64,000 bases of DNA from Haloarcula sp. DT43 (GTDB taxonomy: Archaea > Halobacteriota > Halobacteria > Halobacteriales > Haloarculaceae): contig NZ_JAYMGZ010000002.1 of assembly GCF_037078405.1 (NCBI RefSeq), positions 620,001-684,000 of the forward strand, given 5' to 3'. A program made the position numbers and the translations under genes. Below the pieces are notes generated by a model. That model was given only the letters and a program-made list of their open reading frames with translations, was not told where the DNA came from and searched no databases. Each line of letters begins with the position of its first letter. The first letter of the stretch is position 1. Positions 31,280 to 40,473 of this stretch are shown piece after piece.

Positions 31280-33019
31280 TCAGTACGGGATGACGCGGAA
31301 CCCCTCGGGGACGAGGAGTCCGAACACGAGGAACAGCGCGGCCGCGACGCCCGCCGCGATGAGGGCGTAGGGGGCCTGGCTCCGGACGTGGACCATGTGG
31401 TCGCTCCCGCTCGTCGACGACGCCAGCACGGTCGTGTCGCTGATGGGCGAGGTGTGGTCGCCGAAGATGCCGCCGCTGAACACCGCCCCGAGGACGAGCG
31501 GGAGGTTCGCGCCCGTCGAGAACGCCAGCGGGATGGCGATGGGGAACATGATGCCGTAGGTCGACCACGAGGAGCCGTCGGAGAAGCTCACGAACGAGGT
31601 CACGAGGAAGACACCGACCGGGACGACGAAGGCCGGCACGCCGCCGAAGACGTTCGTCACGAACGCGGAGACGCCCAGTATCGTCACCGCGTTCTGGATG
31701 GAACTGGCGAACATGAGGATGACGGCGGCCAGCAGGATACCTTTGAAACCGACCAGCATCGCGTCGGTGGCGTCGTCGTTCGACGGGATGTCGCCCTTCC
31801 AGCGGTACAGCAGGAAGGCGACGATGAGCGCGGCGAAGGATGCCAGGCCCAGCTGGACGCCGCCGATGTTGAACGCCCACGGGCCGGCCGGCGGCGCGAC
31901 GAGCTGCCAGCCGCCGACCTGCAAGAGCGTCGCACCCATCCCCTCCTTGCCCTCGACGTAGACGACGGGGCTGGCCCGCCAGAACATCGCGCCGAGGCCG
32001 ACGACGACCATGGTGACGATGGGCCAGGCGAAGTTCCGCCAGTCCGGCGTGGCGGTCTCGGACATCTCGTAGGCGTCCATCTCCGCCGAGAGCATCGGGT
32101 CGGCGTCGTCCCCGACGACCTTCCCCTCGGTTCGTGCGCGGGACTCCTCGACGCCCATCTCGTAGAGGTTCGGGGCGACCTGCCAGGCGACCAGCCCCGC
32201 GAGGCCGAGCGCGACCCAGGAGTAGAAGCCGGTAAACAGCGTGTTGAAAAACAGCGGCCAGACCGCGCCGGTCGCCGCGGTGACCTGGTCGCCGCCGGCG
32301 TTCACGAAGTCCGCCATGCCCGACGGGAGCGTCCCCTGTCGCTCGGCTTCGACGAGGCCACTCCCGATGAACCCGACCATCGCCGCGCCCCACGTCGAGT
32401 AGAACGCGAGCCGGGAAGCCGGCGACCCTGCCGAGTCGACGTAGTAGGCCAGCTTGGCCCGCGAGACGTCGAACTTGTCGGTCAGCGGGCGCATCATCGA
32501 GCCGACCACGAGGCAGTTGAAGTAGTCGTCGATGTGGACGGCGATACCGGCCAGGAAGGCGGCCTTCTCGGCGTCCGCGGCGGAGTCGGCCCGCGCCACC
32601 AGCGCCTCCAGGACGCCCTGTATCGCGCCGGCCCGAATCATCAGCCCGATGAGCCCGCCGATGGCGAAGATGGCCAGCAGGACGTTCTTGACGTACCACT
32701 CCCCGAACAGCGGGGCCGTGGCGATTATCTCCGGGACGACCTTCAGCCCGAACACCGCCCCGAGGACGACGCCGCCGACGCCGACCGTCCAGGGACTGCC
32801 GTCCTCGGCCTGTGGCCGGACCGTCGCCACCTCGCCGCCGGCGGTGACCAGGTCCGGCGGGACCCCGACGGCCTGCGGGTGTAACGCGCCGACTAGCACG
32901 CCGGTGGTGACGATGCCGACGAACAGCCCGATGAGGGCGTCCCGAGTGTACCAGGCCAGCCCGATGGCCACGAGCGCGGGAACGATAGACCACGGTCCCG
33001 CGGCGATTCCCTCGACCAT
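31280..33019 (-). CDS. NhaC-type Na+/H+ antiporter family transporter
   Basis: 579 aa, about 12-13 membrane segments. Family regions are HIDDYFNCLVVGSMMRPLTDK, YYVDSAGSPASRLAFYSTWGAAMVGFI, and near the end FVSFSDGSSWSTYGIMFPIAIPLA with GGIFGDHTSPISDTTVLAS, the classic NhaC signature (GDHxSPISDTT). It exchanges Na+ for H+ or an organic anion/amine; some NhaC relatives are malate/lactate or arginine/ornithine exchangers, so the substrate is open. TATAT at 33041-33045 places the ATG at 33019 as a leaderless start, excluding the far longer open frame upstream. Confidence 0.88.
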   Translation of the reverse strand: MVEGIAAGPWSIVPALVAIGLAWYTRDALIGLFVGIVTTGVLVGALHPQAVGVPPDLVTAGGEVATVRPQAEDGSPWTVGVGGVVLGAVFGLKVVPEIIATAPLFGEWYVKNVLLAIFAIGGLIGLMIRAGAIQGVLEALVARADSAADAEKAAFLAGIAVHIDDYFNCLVVGSMMRPLTDKFDVSRAKLAYYVDSAGSPASRLAFYSTWGAAMVGFIGSGLVEAERQGTLPSGMADFVNAGGDQVTAATGAVWPLFFNTLFTGFYSWVALGLAGLVAWQVAPNLYEMGVEESRARTEGKVVGDDADPMLSAEMDAYEMSETATPDWRNFAWPIVTMVVVGLGAMFWRASPVVYVEGKEGMGATLLQVGGWQLVAPPAGPWAFNIGGVQLGLASFAALIVAFLLYRWKGDIPSNDDATDAMLVGFKGILLAAVILMFASSIQNAVTILGVSAFVTNVFGGVPAFVVPVGVFLVTSFVSFSDGSSWSTYGIMFPIAIPLAFSTGANLPLVLGAVFSGGIFGDHTSPISDTTVLASSTSGSDHMVHVRSQAPYALIAAGVAAALFLVFGLLVPEGFRVIPY

Positions 33020-33040
33020 GCCGGCAGGTCCGGATGGCGC

Positions 33041-33045
33041 TATAT
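33041..33045 (-). promoter_or_regulatory. TATA box of the NhaC-type transporter gene
   Basis: Minus strand reads GATATAG, centred about 24-25 nt before the ATG at 33019. The divergent helicase gene uses a separate GTTTGAG (33087-33093). Confidence 0.5.
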
Positions 33046-33115
33046 CAATGTACGTATTCGCCGGCGGAGCCGCCCAGACGAAACCCGTTTGAGCGTCCGC
33101 CGCCTCCGTCCGGTA

Positions 33116-34972
33116 GTGACAGCCGAGGAGCCAGCCGACCGAGACGACGACCCAGCGGCGCTCGAACTCGACGCCGTCTACGACGCCATCGACGCCGTCG
33201 GCCGCCCGCACCTCACGGCCACGGAGGTCTCCCGGAAGACGGACCTGACGCCCGAGGCGGCGCGGGCGGCGCTGGAGCGACTCGCCGCCGCCGGCGACAT
33301 CGAGCGCCAGGACGTGACCGAGGTCGAGTCCGTGTGGTACCCGACGGACGTCGCCGAGGTGACCGACCGCGAGCGCGTGGTCCTGTTCCCCGACCGCCGG
33401 GAGGTGGTCGTCGAACACCCCGAACAGTTCACGCGGGCCCAGCTCTCGCAGTTCGCCCGCCTGCAGGACACGAACCGCTCGGGCGGGTACGTCTACGAAC
33501 TCCGCGAGGAGGACATCTGGGCCGCGCCCCACGAGTCCCTGGACGCCCTCCTGACGACGATGCGTGACGTGCTTGGCGAGCGCTCGCCCCACCTCGAAGA
33601 GTGGGTCACGAGCCAGTGGGAGCGCGCCCGGAAGTTCCGCCTGACGACCCACGAAGACGGCTACGTCGTCCTCGAAGCCGAGAGCGACGATCTGATGGGA
33701 AACGTCGCCCGCCAGAAGCTCGACGACGATCACCTCCGGGCACCCATCTCCGACTCGGAGTCGTGGGTCAACGAGGACGCCACCGCCGAAATCAAGCGGA
33801 CGCTGTACGAGGCGGGCTATCCCGTCCGGGACGACCGCGCCCTCGAAACGGGCGACGCCCTGGAGATGGACCTCCGCCTGCGCCTGCGGGACTACCAGCG
33901 CGACTGGGTCGAGCGGTTCACCGAGCAGGGCTCGGGCGTGTTCGTCGGTCCGCCGGGGTCGGGCAAGACCGTCGCCGCGATGGGCGCGATGGCCGCCGTC
34001 GGCGGCGAGACGCTGATTCTCGTGCCCTCGCGCGAACTCGCGACCCAGTGGCGCGACGAACTGGTCCGGCACACCTCGCTCACCGACGACGACATCGGCG
34101 AGTACCACGGCGGCGAGAAGGAAATCCGGCCGGTCACCATCGCCACCTACCGCACCGCCGGCATGGACCGCCACCGCAAGCTGTTCGACCAGCGCAAGTG
34201 GGGGCTCATCGTCTACGACGAGGTCCACCACGTCCCCTCGCCCATCCACCGCCGGAGCGCGGACCTCCAGACCAAACACCGCCTGGGCCTGACCGCGACG
34301 CCGACCAGAGAGAGCGACGACGAGGAGGAGATATTCACGCTCGTCGGCCCGCCAATCGGGACGGACTGGGGCAAGCTGTTCGACGAGGGCTACGTCGCCG
34401 AGCCGGAGGTCGAAATCCGCCTCGTCCCGTGGGGGACCGAGACCGAGCAGTCCGAGTACACCTCCACGTCGGGCCACGACCGCCGGCAGGCCGCCGCCAG
34501 CAACACCGGGAAAATCGACGAGATACGATACGCGCTGGCCGAGAACCCCGCCGCGAAGGCGCTCGTGTTCATCGAGTATCTGGACCAGGGCGAGGCCATC
34601 AGCGAGGCTATCGGCGCGCCCTTCATCAGCGGCGAGACGCCACACGCCCGCCGGGAGAAGCTGTTCGACGAGTTCCGCCGGGGCGAACTGGACACGCTCG
34701 TCGTCTCCCGCGTCGGCGACGAGGGCATCGACCTGCCCGACGCCGAGCTTGCCATCGTCGCCTCCGGCCTGGGCGGGTCACGCCGCCAGGGCGCACAGCG
34801 GGCCGGGCGGACGATGCGCCCCGCCGGGGACGCCCAGATGGTCATTCTGGCGACGCGCGGAACCACCGAGGAGGACTTCGTCCGACGACAGATGCGCCAC
34901 CTCGCCTCGAAGGGCATCCGCGTGACCGAGACGGAGGCCGAGGCGGTCGAGCCACCCGAGACTGAGGAGTGA
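33116..34972 (+). CDS. XPB/Rad25-like superfamily 2 helicase with N-terminal winged helix
   Basis: 618 aa. Residues 14-80 form a winged-helix-like unit (VYDAIDAVGRPHLTATEVSRKTDLTPEAARAALERLAAAG). The helicase core begins LRDYQRDWVERF, with Walker A GPPGSGKT (278-285), DEVHH (368-372), GLTATPTR, then the second RecA lobe with FISGETPHARREKLFDEF, RVGDEGIDLPDAELAIVAS and the arginine fingers in QRAGRTMRP. XPB proteins unwind DNA in repair (with Bax1 nuclease) or transcription. The GTG start is selected by GTTTGAG 27 nt upstream. No Bax1 or XPD partner is adjacent. Confidence 0.88.
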   Translation: MTAEEPADRDDDPAALELDAVYDAIDAVGRPHLTATEVSRKTDLTPEAARAALERLAAAGDIERQDVTEVESVWYPTDVAEVTDRERVVLFPDRREVVVEHPEQFTRAQLSQFARLQDTNRSGGYVYELREEDIWAAPHESLDALLTTMRDVLGERSPHLEEWVTSQWERARKFRLTTHEDGYVVLEAESDDLMGNVARQKLDDDHLRAPISDSESWVNEDATAEIKRTLYEAGYPVRDDRALETGDALEMDLRLRLRDYQRDWVERFTEQGSGVFVGPPGSGKTVAAMGAMAAVGGETLILVPSRELATQWRDELVRHTSLTDDDIGEYHGGEKEIRPVTIATYRTAGMDRHRKLFDQRKWGLIVYDEVHHVPSPIHRRSADLQTKHRLGLTATPTRESDDEEEIFTLVGPPIGTDWGKLFDEGYVAEPEVEIRLVPWGTETEQSEYTSTSGHDRRQAAASNTGKIDEIRYALAENPAAKALVFIEYLDQGEAISEAIGAPFISGETPHARREKLFDEFRRGELDTLVVSRVGDEGIDLPDAELAIVASGLGGSRRQGAQRAGRTMRPAGDAQMVILATRGTTEEDFVRRQMRHLASKGIRVTETEAEAVEPPETEE

Positions 34973-34995
34973 GGCGGTCGCGACGGTATTCGGGG

Positions 34996-36483
34996 CTACT
35001 CGGTGTCGAGTCGGCGCGCGGTCTCGGCCACGTTCTGAATCTTCTCCGTCTGTTCCTCGTTCGTCGCCGCGAGGTCGTCGAGCCGGTCGGACATGTCGTC
35101 GATGCCGGCCGATAGCTCGTCGACCATGCTGGCGACTTCCTCGGTCGACGCCGCCTGGTCGTCGGTCGCCGCCGACACCTCCTGGATACCCTGTGACGCC
35201 TCGTCGACCGCCGACACGATTTCTTCGAGTCGCTCGGCCGCCGCCTCGACCTGGTCGATGCCCTGGGTGACCTGCTCGGTCACGGTTTCGAGGCTCTCGA
35301 CGGCGTCGACGGTCTCGTCCTGAATCTCCGTGACCGTGTCCTCGATGCGGTTCGCGTGCTCCTGTGAGTCCCCCGCGAGGGTCTTGATTTCGTCGGCGAC
35401 GACGGCGAACCCGTCGCCGGCCTCCCCGGCGCGAGCGGCCTCGATGGAGGCGTTCAGCGCGAGCATGTTCGTCTGGTCCGCGATGTCGTTGATGACCTCG
35501 ACGATGTCGTCGATTTCGTCCGCCTGCTCCTGCAGGCCGGCGATGTCGGAGGACACCGTGTCGACGGCCTCGTCGACGTCGCTCATCACGGCCGCGGCCT
35601 CCTGTGCGGCCTCGTTGCCCCGCGCCGCCTTCTGTTCGGCCGACGTGCTGGTACTGGCGACCTCTTCGGCGGTCGAGGCGATCTCCTCGATGGTCGCGCT
35701 CATGTCCGCGACCTCCGCCGCCACCTCGTCCATCGACTCGGACTGGCTCTCGGCGGTCTCGCTGATTTGCTCGTTCGTCCGGGCGACGTCTTCGGCCGAC
35801 GTGCTCAGTTCGTCGATTGGCTGGCGGAGGCCGGTCTCGACCTCCCGCATCAATGCCTGCTGGTCGTCGATTGCCGATTCGAGCCGCTGGCTGTACGAGT
35901 CGATGTACGTGTCCATCGCCACCTGCTGGTCGAGGTTGAGGAGCTTGAACACTGACAGCGCCCGCGCCTGCATCTCTTCGAGCGCCTCGTCCCGGTCGGC
36001 GTCGCCCGACTGCAGGTCCTCGACGATTGTCTCCAGGAAGTGTTCGACGTAGATGCTGTAGGCCCCGAGATATATCTTCGGCCCGAGGTCGAGCATGTCG
36101 TGAATCTTCCCGATGCGGGCCCTATTCTCGAAGTACTGCCTGTCGTAGCTCCCGGCGACGAGGTCCCGCAGGTACTGCGTCTGGGTGTTCTTGAGCTGGT
36201 CGACCGACTTGGTTGACCGCCCGAATATCTCGACGGTCTCGTCGAACGACTGGAGGTGGTCGTAGAAGTCGTCGACGACGGCTTCCGCCCGCGCGTCCGC
36301 TTCGTCTGCCATCGCGGTGAGGTTGTCGACGTCCGACTCGTCGAACCCGGTAAATTCCTTGCGCCAGCGGATTTCGTCGGCGTCCAGTCCGATTCGTTCG
36401 GTTAGCGTCGTCCCGTCGACACCCGACCTATCGGCTTCCGTGATGCGGTCCCGAGAGCCCGGACTCTCGCTCTGAAATGCCAT
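34996..36483 (-). CDS. HemAT-type globin-coupled aerotaxis transducer
   Basis: 495 aa, soluble. The N-terminal globin domain (about 30-190) includes [17 protein letters not shown], the probable proximal haem His128 in [22 protein letters not shown], and [12 protein letters not shown] long coiled coil follows with the methyl-accepting chemotaxis hairpin [19 protein letters not shown] and [16 protein letters not shown], which contacts CheA/CheW. There is no membrane segment, as in Halobacterium HemAT, which mediates oxygen avoidance. Glu/Gln pairs along the helices could be methylation sites. The minus strand reads ACATATAACC about 27 nt upstream. No other chemotaxis genes are nearby. Confidence 0.92.
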   Translation of the reverse strand: MAFQSESPGSRDRITEADRSGVDGTTLTERIGLDADEIRWRKEFTGFDESDVDNLTAMADEADARAEAVVDDFYDHLQSFDETVEIFGRSTKSVDQLKNTQTQYLRDLVAGSYDRQYFENRARIGKIHDMLDLGPKIYLGAYSIYVEHFLETIVEDLQSGDADRDEALEEMQARALSVFKLLNLDQQVAMDTYIDSYSQRLESAIDDQQALMREVETGLRQPIDELSTSAEDVARTNEQISETAESQSESMDEVAAEVADMSATIEEIASTAEEVASTSTSAEQKAARGNEAAQEAAAVMSDVDEAVDTVSSDIAGLQEQADEIDDIVEVINDIADQTNMLALNASIEAARAGEAGDGFAVVADEIKTLAGDSQEHANRIEDTVTEIQDETVDAVESLETVTEQVTQGIDQVEAAAERLEEIVSAVDEASQGIQEVSAATDDQAASTEEVASMVDELSAGIDDMSDRLDDLAATNEEQTEKIQNVAETARRLDTE

Positions 36484-36618
36484 GGGATGTGTCAGCCGAC
36501 TCCGGGGTTATATGTTCGCCCTCGGTTCTCAGCATTGAGAAGTGCACACTGACGGCGAAAACACCGCTGTTCAGCGGTCGATGCGGGCGGTTCGCTGGTC
36601 GACTGTTCGCTACTGGCT

Positions 36619-39060
36619 TCAATCCGTGAACTTTTGTGGGTCGCGGGCCGCCTCGGCGACTCGGACGGCGGCGACGTTCTCGGGGACGTCGTGGACGCGA
36701 ACGATGTCGGCCCCTCGCTGGGCCGCCAGCGTCGTCCCGGCGATGGTCGCCTCCAGACAGTCGCCCGCCGCCTCGCCGACCAGCGAGAACAGCGACTTGT
36801 GGGAGTGGCCGACCAGCAGCGGACAGCCCAGCGCCCGGAACTCCGGGAGTCGGTCGAGCAGTTCGAAGTCCTCGGCCGGCGACTTCCCGAAGCCGACACC
36901 GGGGTCGACGATTATCTGGTCGCGGTCCAGGCCGGCCTTCTCGGCGAGCAGGACCCGCTCTGTCAGCTGGTCGATGCAGTCCGCCACCACGTCGTCGTAG
37001 TGAATGTCGCTGTCGGGGTCGACCGGCGTCTCGATTGAGTGCATCACGACGACCGGCACGTCGTACTCGGCGGCGACGAGGCGCATCTCGGGGTCCTCCA
37101 GCCCGGACACGTCGTTGAGGATGTCCGCGCCGGCGTCGAGCGCGGCCCGCGCGACCGGGGCCTTCCGCGTGTCGACGGAGACGGCCACGTCGAGGTCGGC
37201 GAGCGCCTCGATGACCGGGACCACGCGGTCGATTTCCTCCTCGACCGGGACGGGCTCGGCCCCTGGGCGGGTCGACTCGCCGCCGATGTCGAGGATGTCC
37301 GCGCCCGCCTCGACCATCCGCTCGGCGCGGGCGACGGCGTCCTCGACGGCGTTGTACTCGCCGCCGTCGTGGAACGAGTCCGGCGTGATGTTGCAGATGC
37401 CCATGACGGCCGTGCCGTCGTCCCAGGGGTGGTCGCGGTCGGCCTCGGCGGACTGCCCGAGGGACAGCGCCGCTCGGAGTTCGTCGGCGAACGTCGAGAG
37501 CCCGCCGGTCTGGCCGTCCAGTTTGCCGGCGAGCCGCCTGTACTGGGCCATCGTCGCCATCAGTACCACGTCGACGGACTCCTCGTCCTGGTCGCTCAGG
37601 CCCGAAATCGCACACTCGCCGCCCAGAGACAGCAGTTCCTGCTTCAGGTACTGGGCCTGCCGGGGCTGGACGCGGGTGCGCAGGATGCGGTGGACGCCCT
37701 TGCCCTGCATCCGGCGGGTCCCGTCCGCAGTGACGTGGGCGCTCTCCAGTGTCTCGCGGGCCTCGGCGACGGAGTCGACCCGTTTGGAGACGACCGACCG
37801 CGACCAGCGGTTGCGGGCCTCCCGGACGGCGTACAGCGACCCGGTCACGAGGACCGCATCCCCCTCGGCGGCGGCATCGAGCGCGGTCCCGAGCGCGCCC
37901 GCCACGTCCCGCCTCGTCTCGACTGCCGCGTCGGTCGCGCTCTCCATCGCGGCCGCGACGACGCGGTGGGACTCCGCCCGGTCGACGTCGGGCTGGCAGG
38001 CGACGACGTGGTCGGGGTCCGGCAGCGCCGCGGCGATGCGCTCGTGGTCCTTGTCGACCATCGCGCCGACGACGACGTGGAGGTCGTCGTAGTCGAACGA
38101 CGACAGCGTCGCCGCGGTGCGCTCGATGCTCCCGGGGTTGTGTGCCCCGTCGAGGACGACCAGCGGCGACTCGCCCATGACCTCGAACCGGCCCGGCCAG
38201 TGGGCGTTGCGCAGGCCGCGTTCGAGGTCCGATTGTGAGACGTTCGCCACCTGTCGGCACAGCGTGGCCGCGATACCGGCGTTCTGGGCCTGGTGTGCGC
38301 CCAGCAGCGGGAGGTGCGTGTCGACGGACCAGTCGGGACCATCGACGGAGACGGCCCCCTCCAGCCCATCGCGGCCGCCGTACGTGGCCGTCACGTCGGC
38401 GTCGTCGCCCTCGCCGACGGTCACCACGTCGCCGGCGACCTCGCGGACTGCGGCGAGGGCGTCGCCGGTCGTCCCGGTCACGAGGGGCGCGTCCTCGGGC
38501 GCGACGTGGGCCTTGTCGCGGGCGATTTCCGCGACGGTGTCGCCGAGGATGTCGGTGTGTTCGAGCGTCACGGACGTGACGGCGCTCGCGACCGGGTCGA
38601 CGACGCTCGTGGCGTCGTACCGGCCGCCGATGCCGACCTCCAGCACCGCCACGTCGACGTCCTGGCGGTCGAACTCCCACAGCGCCATCGCGGTCATCGT
38701 CTCGAAGAACGTGGGCGAGTCGCTGGCCGCCCCCTGCTCGGTCACGTGCGTCCGGACCGCGTCGATGAACTCGGTGAGAGCGGCCTCGGAGAGTTTGCGG
38801 CCGTTGGTTCGGACCCGTTCGCGCACGTCGTCGAGATGTGGCGAGGTGTACAGTCCGACGTCGAGGCCCGCTTCCCGGAGCGTTCGCTCGACCATCCGCG
38901 CGGTCGACCCCTTGCCGTTGGACCCCGCAACCTGGACGCAGCGAAGCCCCTCCTGTGGGTCACCGAGCGACGAGAGCAGGTCCTGCGTGGCGTCGGTGCC
39001 GGGTCGTGGGGCGAACCGGCGCAACTCGAAGAGGAAGTTCGCGGCCTCGTGGAACTCCAT
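36619..39060 (-). CDS. folCP: Bifunctional folylpolyglutamate/dihydrofolate synthase - dihydropteroate synthase fusion (FolCP)
   Basis: 813 aa. The N-terminal FolC part has the P-loop GSNGKGSTARM (46-56), YTSPHLDDVRERVRTNG, VLEVGIGGRYDATSVVDP and LDGAHNPGSIERTA. A linker of about 120 aa (MQGKGVHRILRTRVQPRQAQYLKQELLSLGGECAIS region) leads into DHPS at about 553-813 with MGICNITPDSFHDGG, DIGGESTRPGA, IIVDPGVGFGK and LLVGHSHKS. DHPS joins pterin pyrophosphate with pABA, and FolC adds glutamate, so the fusion links consecutive folate steps. The same fusion is known from Haloferax. The ATG at 39060 is set by GCTAAAGC 27 nt upstream; longer in-frame starts add a basic tail. Confidence 0.93.
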   Translation of the reverse strand: MEFHEAANFLFELRRFAPRPGTDATQDLLSSLGDPQEGLRCVQVAGSNGKGSTARMVERTLREAGLDVGLYTSPHLDDVRERVRTNGRKLSEAALTEFIDAVRTHVTEQGAASDSPTFFETMTAMALWEFDRQDVDVAVLEVGIGGRYDATSVVDPVASAVTSVTLEHTDILGDTVAEIARDKAHVAPEDAPLVTGTTGDALAAVREVAGDVVTVGEGDDADVTATYGGRDGLEGAVSVDGPDWSVDTHLPLLGAHQAQNAGIAATLCRQVANVSQSDLERGLRNAHWPGRFEVMGESPLVVLDGAHNPGSIERTAATLSSFDYDDLHVVVGAMVDKDHERIAAALPDPDHVVACQPDVDRAESHRVVAAAMESATDAAVETRRDVAGALGTALDAAAEGDAVLVTGSLYAVREARNRWSRSVVSKRVDSVAEARETLESAHVTADGTRRMQGKGVHRILRTRVQPRQAQYLKQELLSLGGECAISGLSDQDEESVDVVLMATMAQYRRLAGKLDGQTGGLSTFADELRAALSLGQSAEADRDHPWDDGTAVMGICNITPDSFHDGGEYNAVEDAVARAERMVEAGADILDIGGESTRPGAEPVPVEEEIDRVVPVIEALADLDVAVSVDTRKAPVARAALDAGADILNDVSGLEDPEMRLVAAEYDVPVVVMHSIETPVDPDSDIHYDDVVADCIDQLTERVLLAEKAGLDRDQIIVDPGVGFGKSPAEDFELLDRLPEFRALGCPLLVGHSHKSLFSLVGEAAGDCLEATIAGTTLAAQRGADIVRVHDVPENVAAVRVAEAARDPQKFTD

Positions 39061-39171
39061 GGTCGGGCTATCGGAGCCGCTCGCTTTAGCCTGTCGAACT
39101 GTCGCGTGTGGTCGCCGCGAGCGGCTCGAACGGCCCACTCGCCCGACCTGGGCTCCGGCGGCCGGCGACGG

Positions 39172-39864
39172 TCACGCCCGGTCGTCGCGGTCGCGCGTGG
39201 CCCACCGGCCCAGCGCGCTCGAGAGAATCAGGAACGCGGCACCCAGCAGCGGTGCCGGGTTGATTCTCGCCTCCGGGCGCTCGTCGTCGGTCTCGTCCGC
39301 CGGCTCGTCGTCGGTCTCGTCCGCCGGCTCGTCCGAGGGCTCGAAGCCGGCGGCACCAGATTGCTCCGTGTCCGTCTCGGTGTCCCGCCGCCACCCTTCG
39401 GACTCGGTCGGCGTCGCTTCCGAAGCCAGCGCCGTCTCCTGTGGCTCCGGCGTCGGCGTCTCGTCGGTGTCCGCCCGGGCCGGTTCGAACTCCGTCTCGG
39501 TCGGCGACGGCGTGTCGACGGTCGTCCCGGTCGGGGCCGGTGTCTCGTCCTCGGCGTCGGAGGTCCACGCCGCCGCGTACGCGTCGCTCCCCTCGTCCGT
39601 CCCGTTGCGGCGGCGATACCACCAGAGGCCCGCCGTCGCCGCGCCGAGGGCAACGAGGGACAGCCCTGTGCCGAGCAGTCCCCACTGTCGCCACAGCGAC
39701 CCGAGTCTGTCAGTCAGGCCGGGGCCGTCCGGTTCGTCCGATACCGGTGCGGGCGTCGAGCCCGCGCTCCCGTCGTCGACGACGGCGACACCGGGAACGG
39801 TATCGAGCACGGCGGCGACGGCGTCCCGCTCCACCTCGAGTTCGAGGAACGTCGGTGCGTCCAT
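39172..39864 (-). CDS. Haloarchaeal membrane protein with acidic Thr/Pro/Glu-rich linker
   Basis: 230 aa. An N-terminal cytosolic-looking part (MDAPTFLELEVERDAVAAVLDTVPGVAVVDD) is followed by a membrane segment WGLLGTGLSLVALGAATAGLWWY, a disordered acidic region rich in T, P and E (about 95-195) with two exact DETDDEPA-type repeats, and a C-terminal hydrophobic PLLGAAFLILSSALGRW. The repeated DNA is annotated separately. GTTTTACG about 27 nt upstream supports the ATG at 39864. Function is unknown; the linker could span the cell wall or act as a flexible tether. Confidence 0.7.
   Translation of the reverse strand: MDAPTFLELEVERDAVAAVLDTVPGVAVVDDGSAGSTPAPVSDEPDGPGLTDRLGSLWRQWGLLGTGLSLVALGAATAGLWWYRRRNGTDEGSDAYAAAWTSDAEDETPAPTGTTVDTPSPTETEFEPARADTDETPTPEPQETALASEATPTESEGWRRDTETDTEQSGAAGFEPSDEPADETDDEPADETDDERPEARINPAPLLGAAFLILSSALGRWATRDRDDRA
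39280..39327. repeat. 24-bp in-frame tandem repeat, two copies
   Basis: Two identical 24-bp units (39280-39303 and 39304-39327) encode the eight-residue block DETDDEPA repeated in the linker of the membrane protein at 39172-39864. A third partial unit follows. Copy number is likely to vary between strains by slippage. Confidence 0.8.
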
Positions 39865-39906
39865 ACTCGACCTGTCGTCGGGCGGCCACGTAAAACCCAC
39901 TCAGTG

Positions 39907-40437
39907 TCACTCCCGGCTCAGTTCGCGCTCGGCGTCGGCCCCGGCGGACTCGGCCTCTATATCGGGGTCGCCCAGCAGTTCGGCGTCCGGGTCTTCGGCC
40001 TCGCCGAGAAGCGCCTGCAGTTCCCGCTCGTACTCGGCCTCCGTGAGGTCCCCGTCGACGTATCGGCGAGTCAGCGCCTCGTGGCGCTCCTCGACTGTCG
40101 GCTCGGGTGGCGCGACCATCTCCGAGAGGCCCAGCGACGCGAGCGGCGGGACGACCGCTTCGAGGCGGGCGAGCGCACCGGCCACGCGTTCGCTCTTCGG
40201 CACCGACGCCTGCCGGGCCAGTTCCCGAACCAGCGCGACCGAGAAGACGACGTCGACGCCCACGAGCAACAGCGTCCCGAGCAGGAACGCGGCGAACGTC
40301 TCGACGACCGCGCCGCCGCCGAGCAGCGCCCCGGCTGTGGCGACGATGCCGACGATTCCGAGCCCGACAGCCCCCAGCGTCGTCAGCACGACGGCCGCAA
40401 ACAGGAGCAGCAGGCGGTTCCGTTTCACCCAGCGCAC
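39907..40437 (-). CDS. Membrane protein with C-terminal SHOCT domain
   Basis: 176 aa, GTG start. Two membrane helices, LLLLFAAVVLTTLGAVGLGIVGIVATAGALL and AAFLLGTLLLVGVDVVFSVALV, then a cytosolic part ending in RRYVDGDLTEAEYERELQALLG, the short SHOCT motif, and an acidic tail. SHOCT domains are small helical hairpins of unknown role, frequent in haloarchaeal membrane proteins. CATTTCAA about 27 nt upstream supports the start. Neighbouring genes on the same strand appear separately transcribed. Confidence 0.75.
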   Translation of the reverse strand: MRWVKRNRLLLLFAAVVLTTLGAVGLGIVGIVATAGALLGGGAVVETFAAFLLGTLLLVGVDVVFSVALVRELARQASVPKSERVAGALARLEAVVPPLASLGLSEMVAPPEPTVEERHEALTRRYVDGDLTEAEYERELQALLGEAEDPDAELLGDPDIEAESAGADAERELSRE

Positions 40438-40473
40438 ACCGACGATAGCCGGAGGGCGTTGAAATGGTTTGTG

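Noticed and set aside
39280-39327. Repeat in the membrane protein linker as a mobile or regulatory element
   Set aside because: It stays in frame and encodes an acidic octapeptide repeat, which is ordinary linker slippage.
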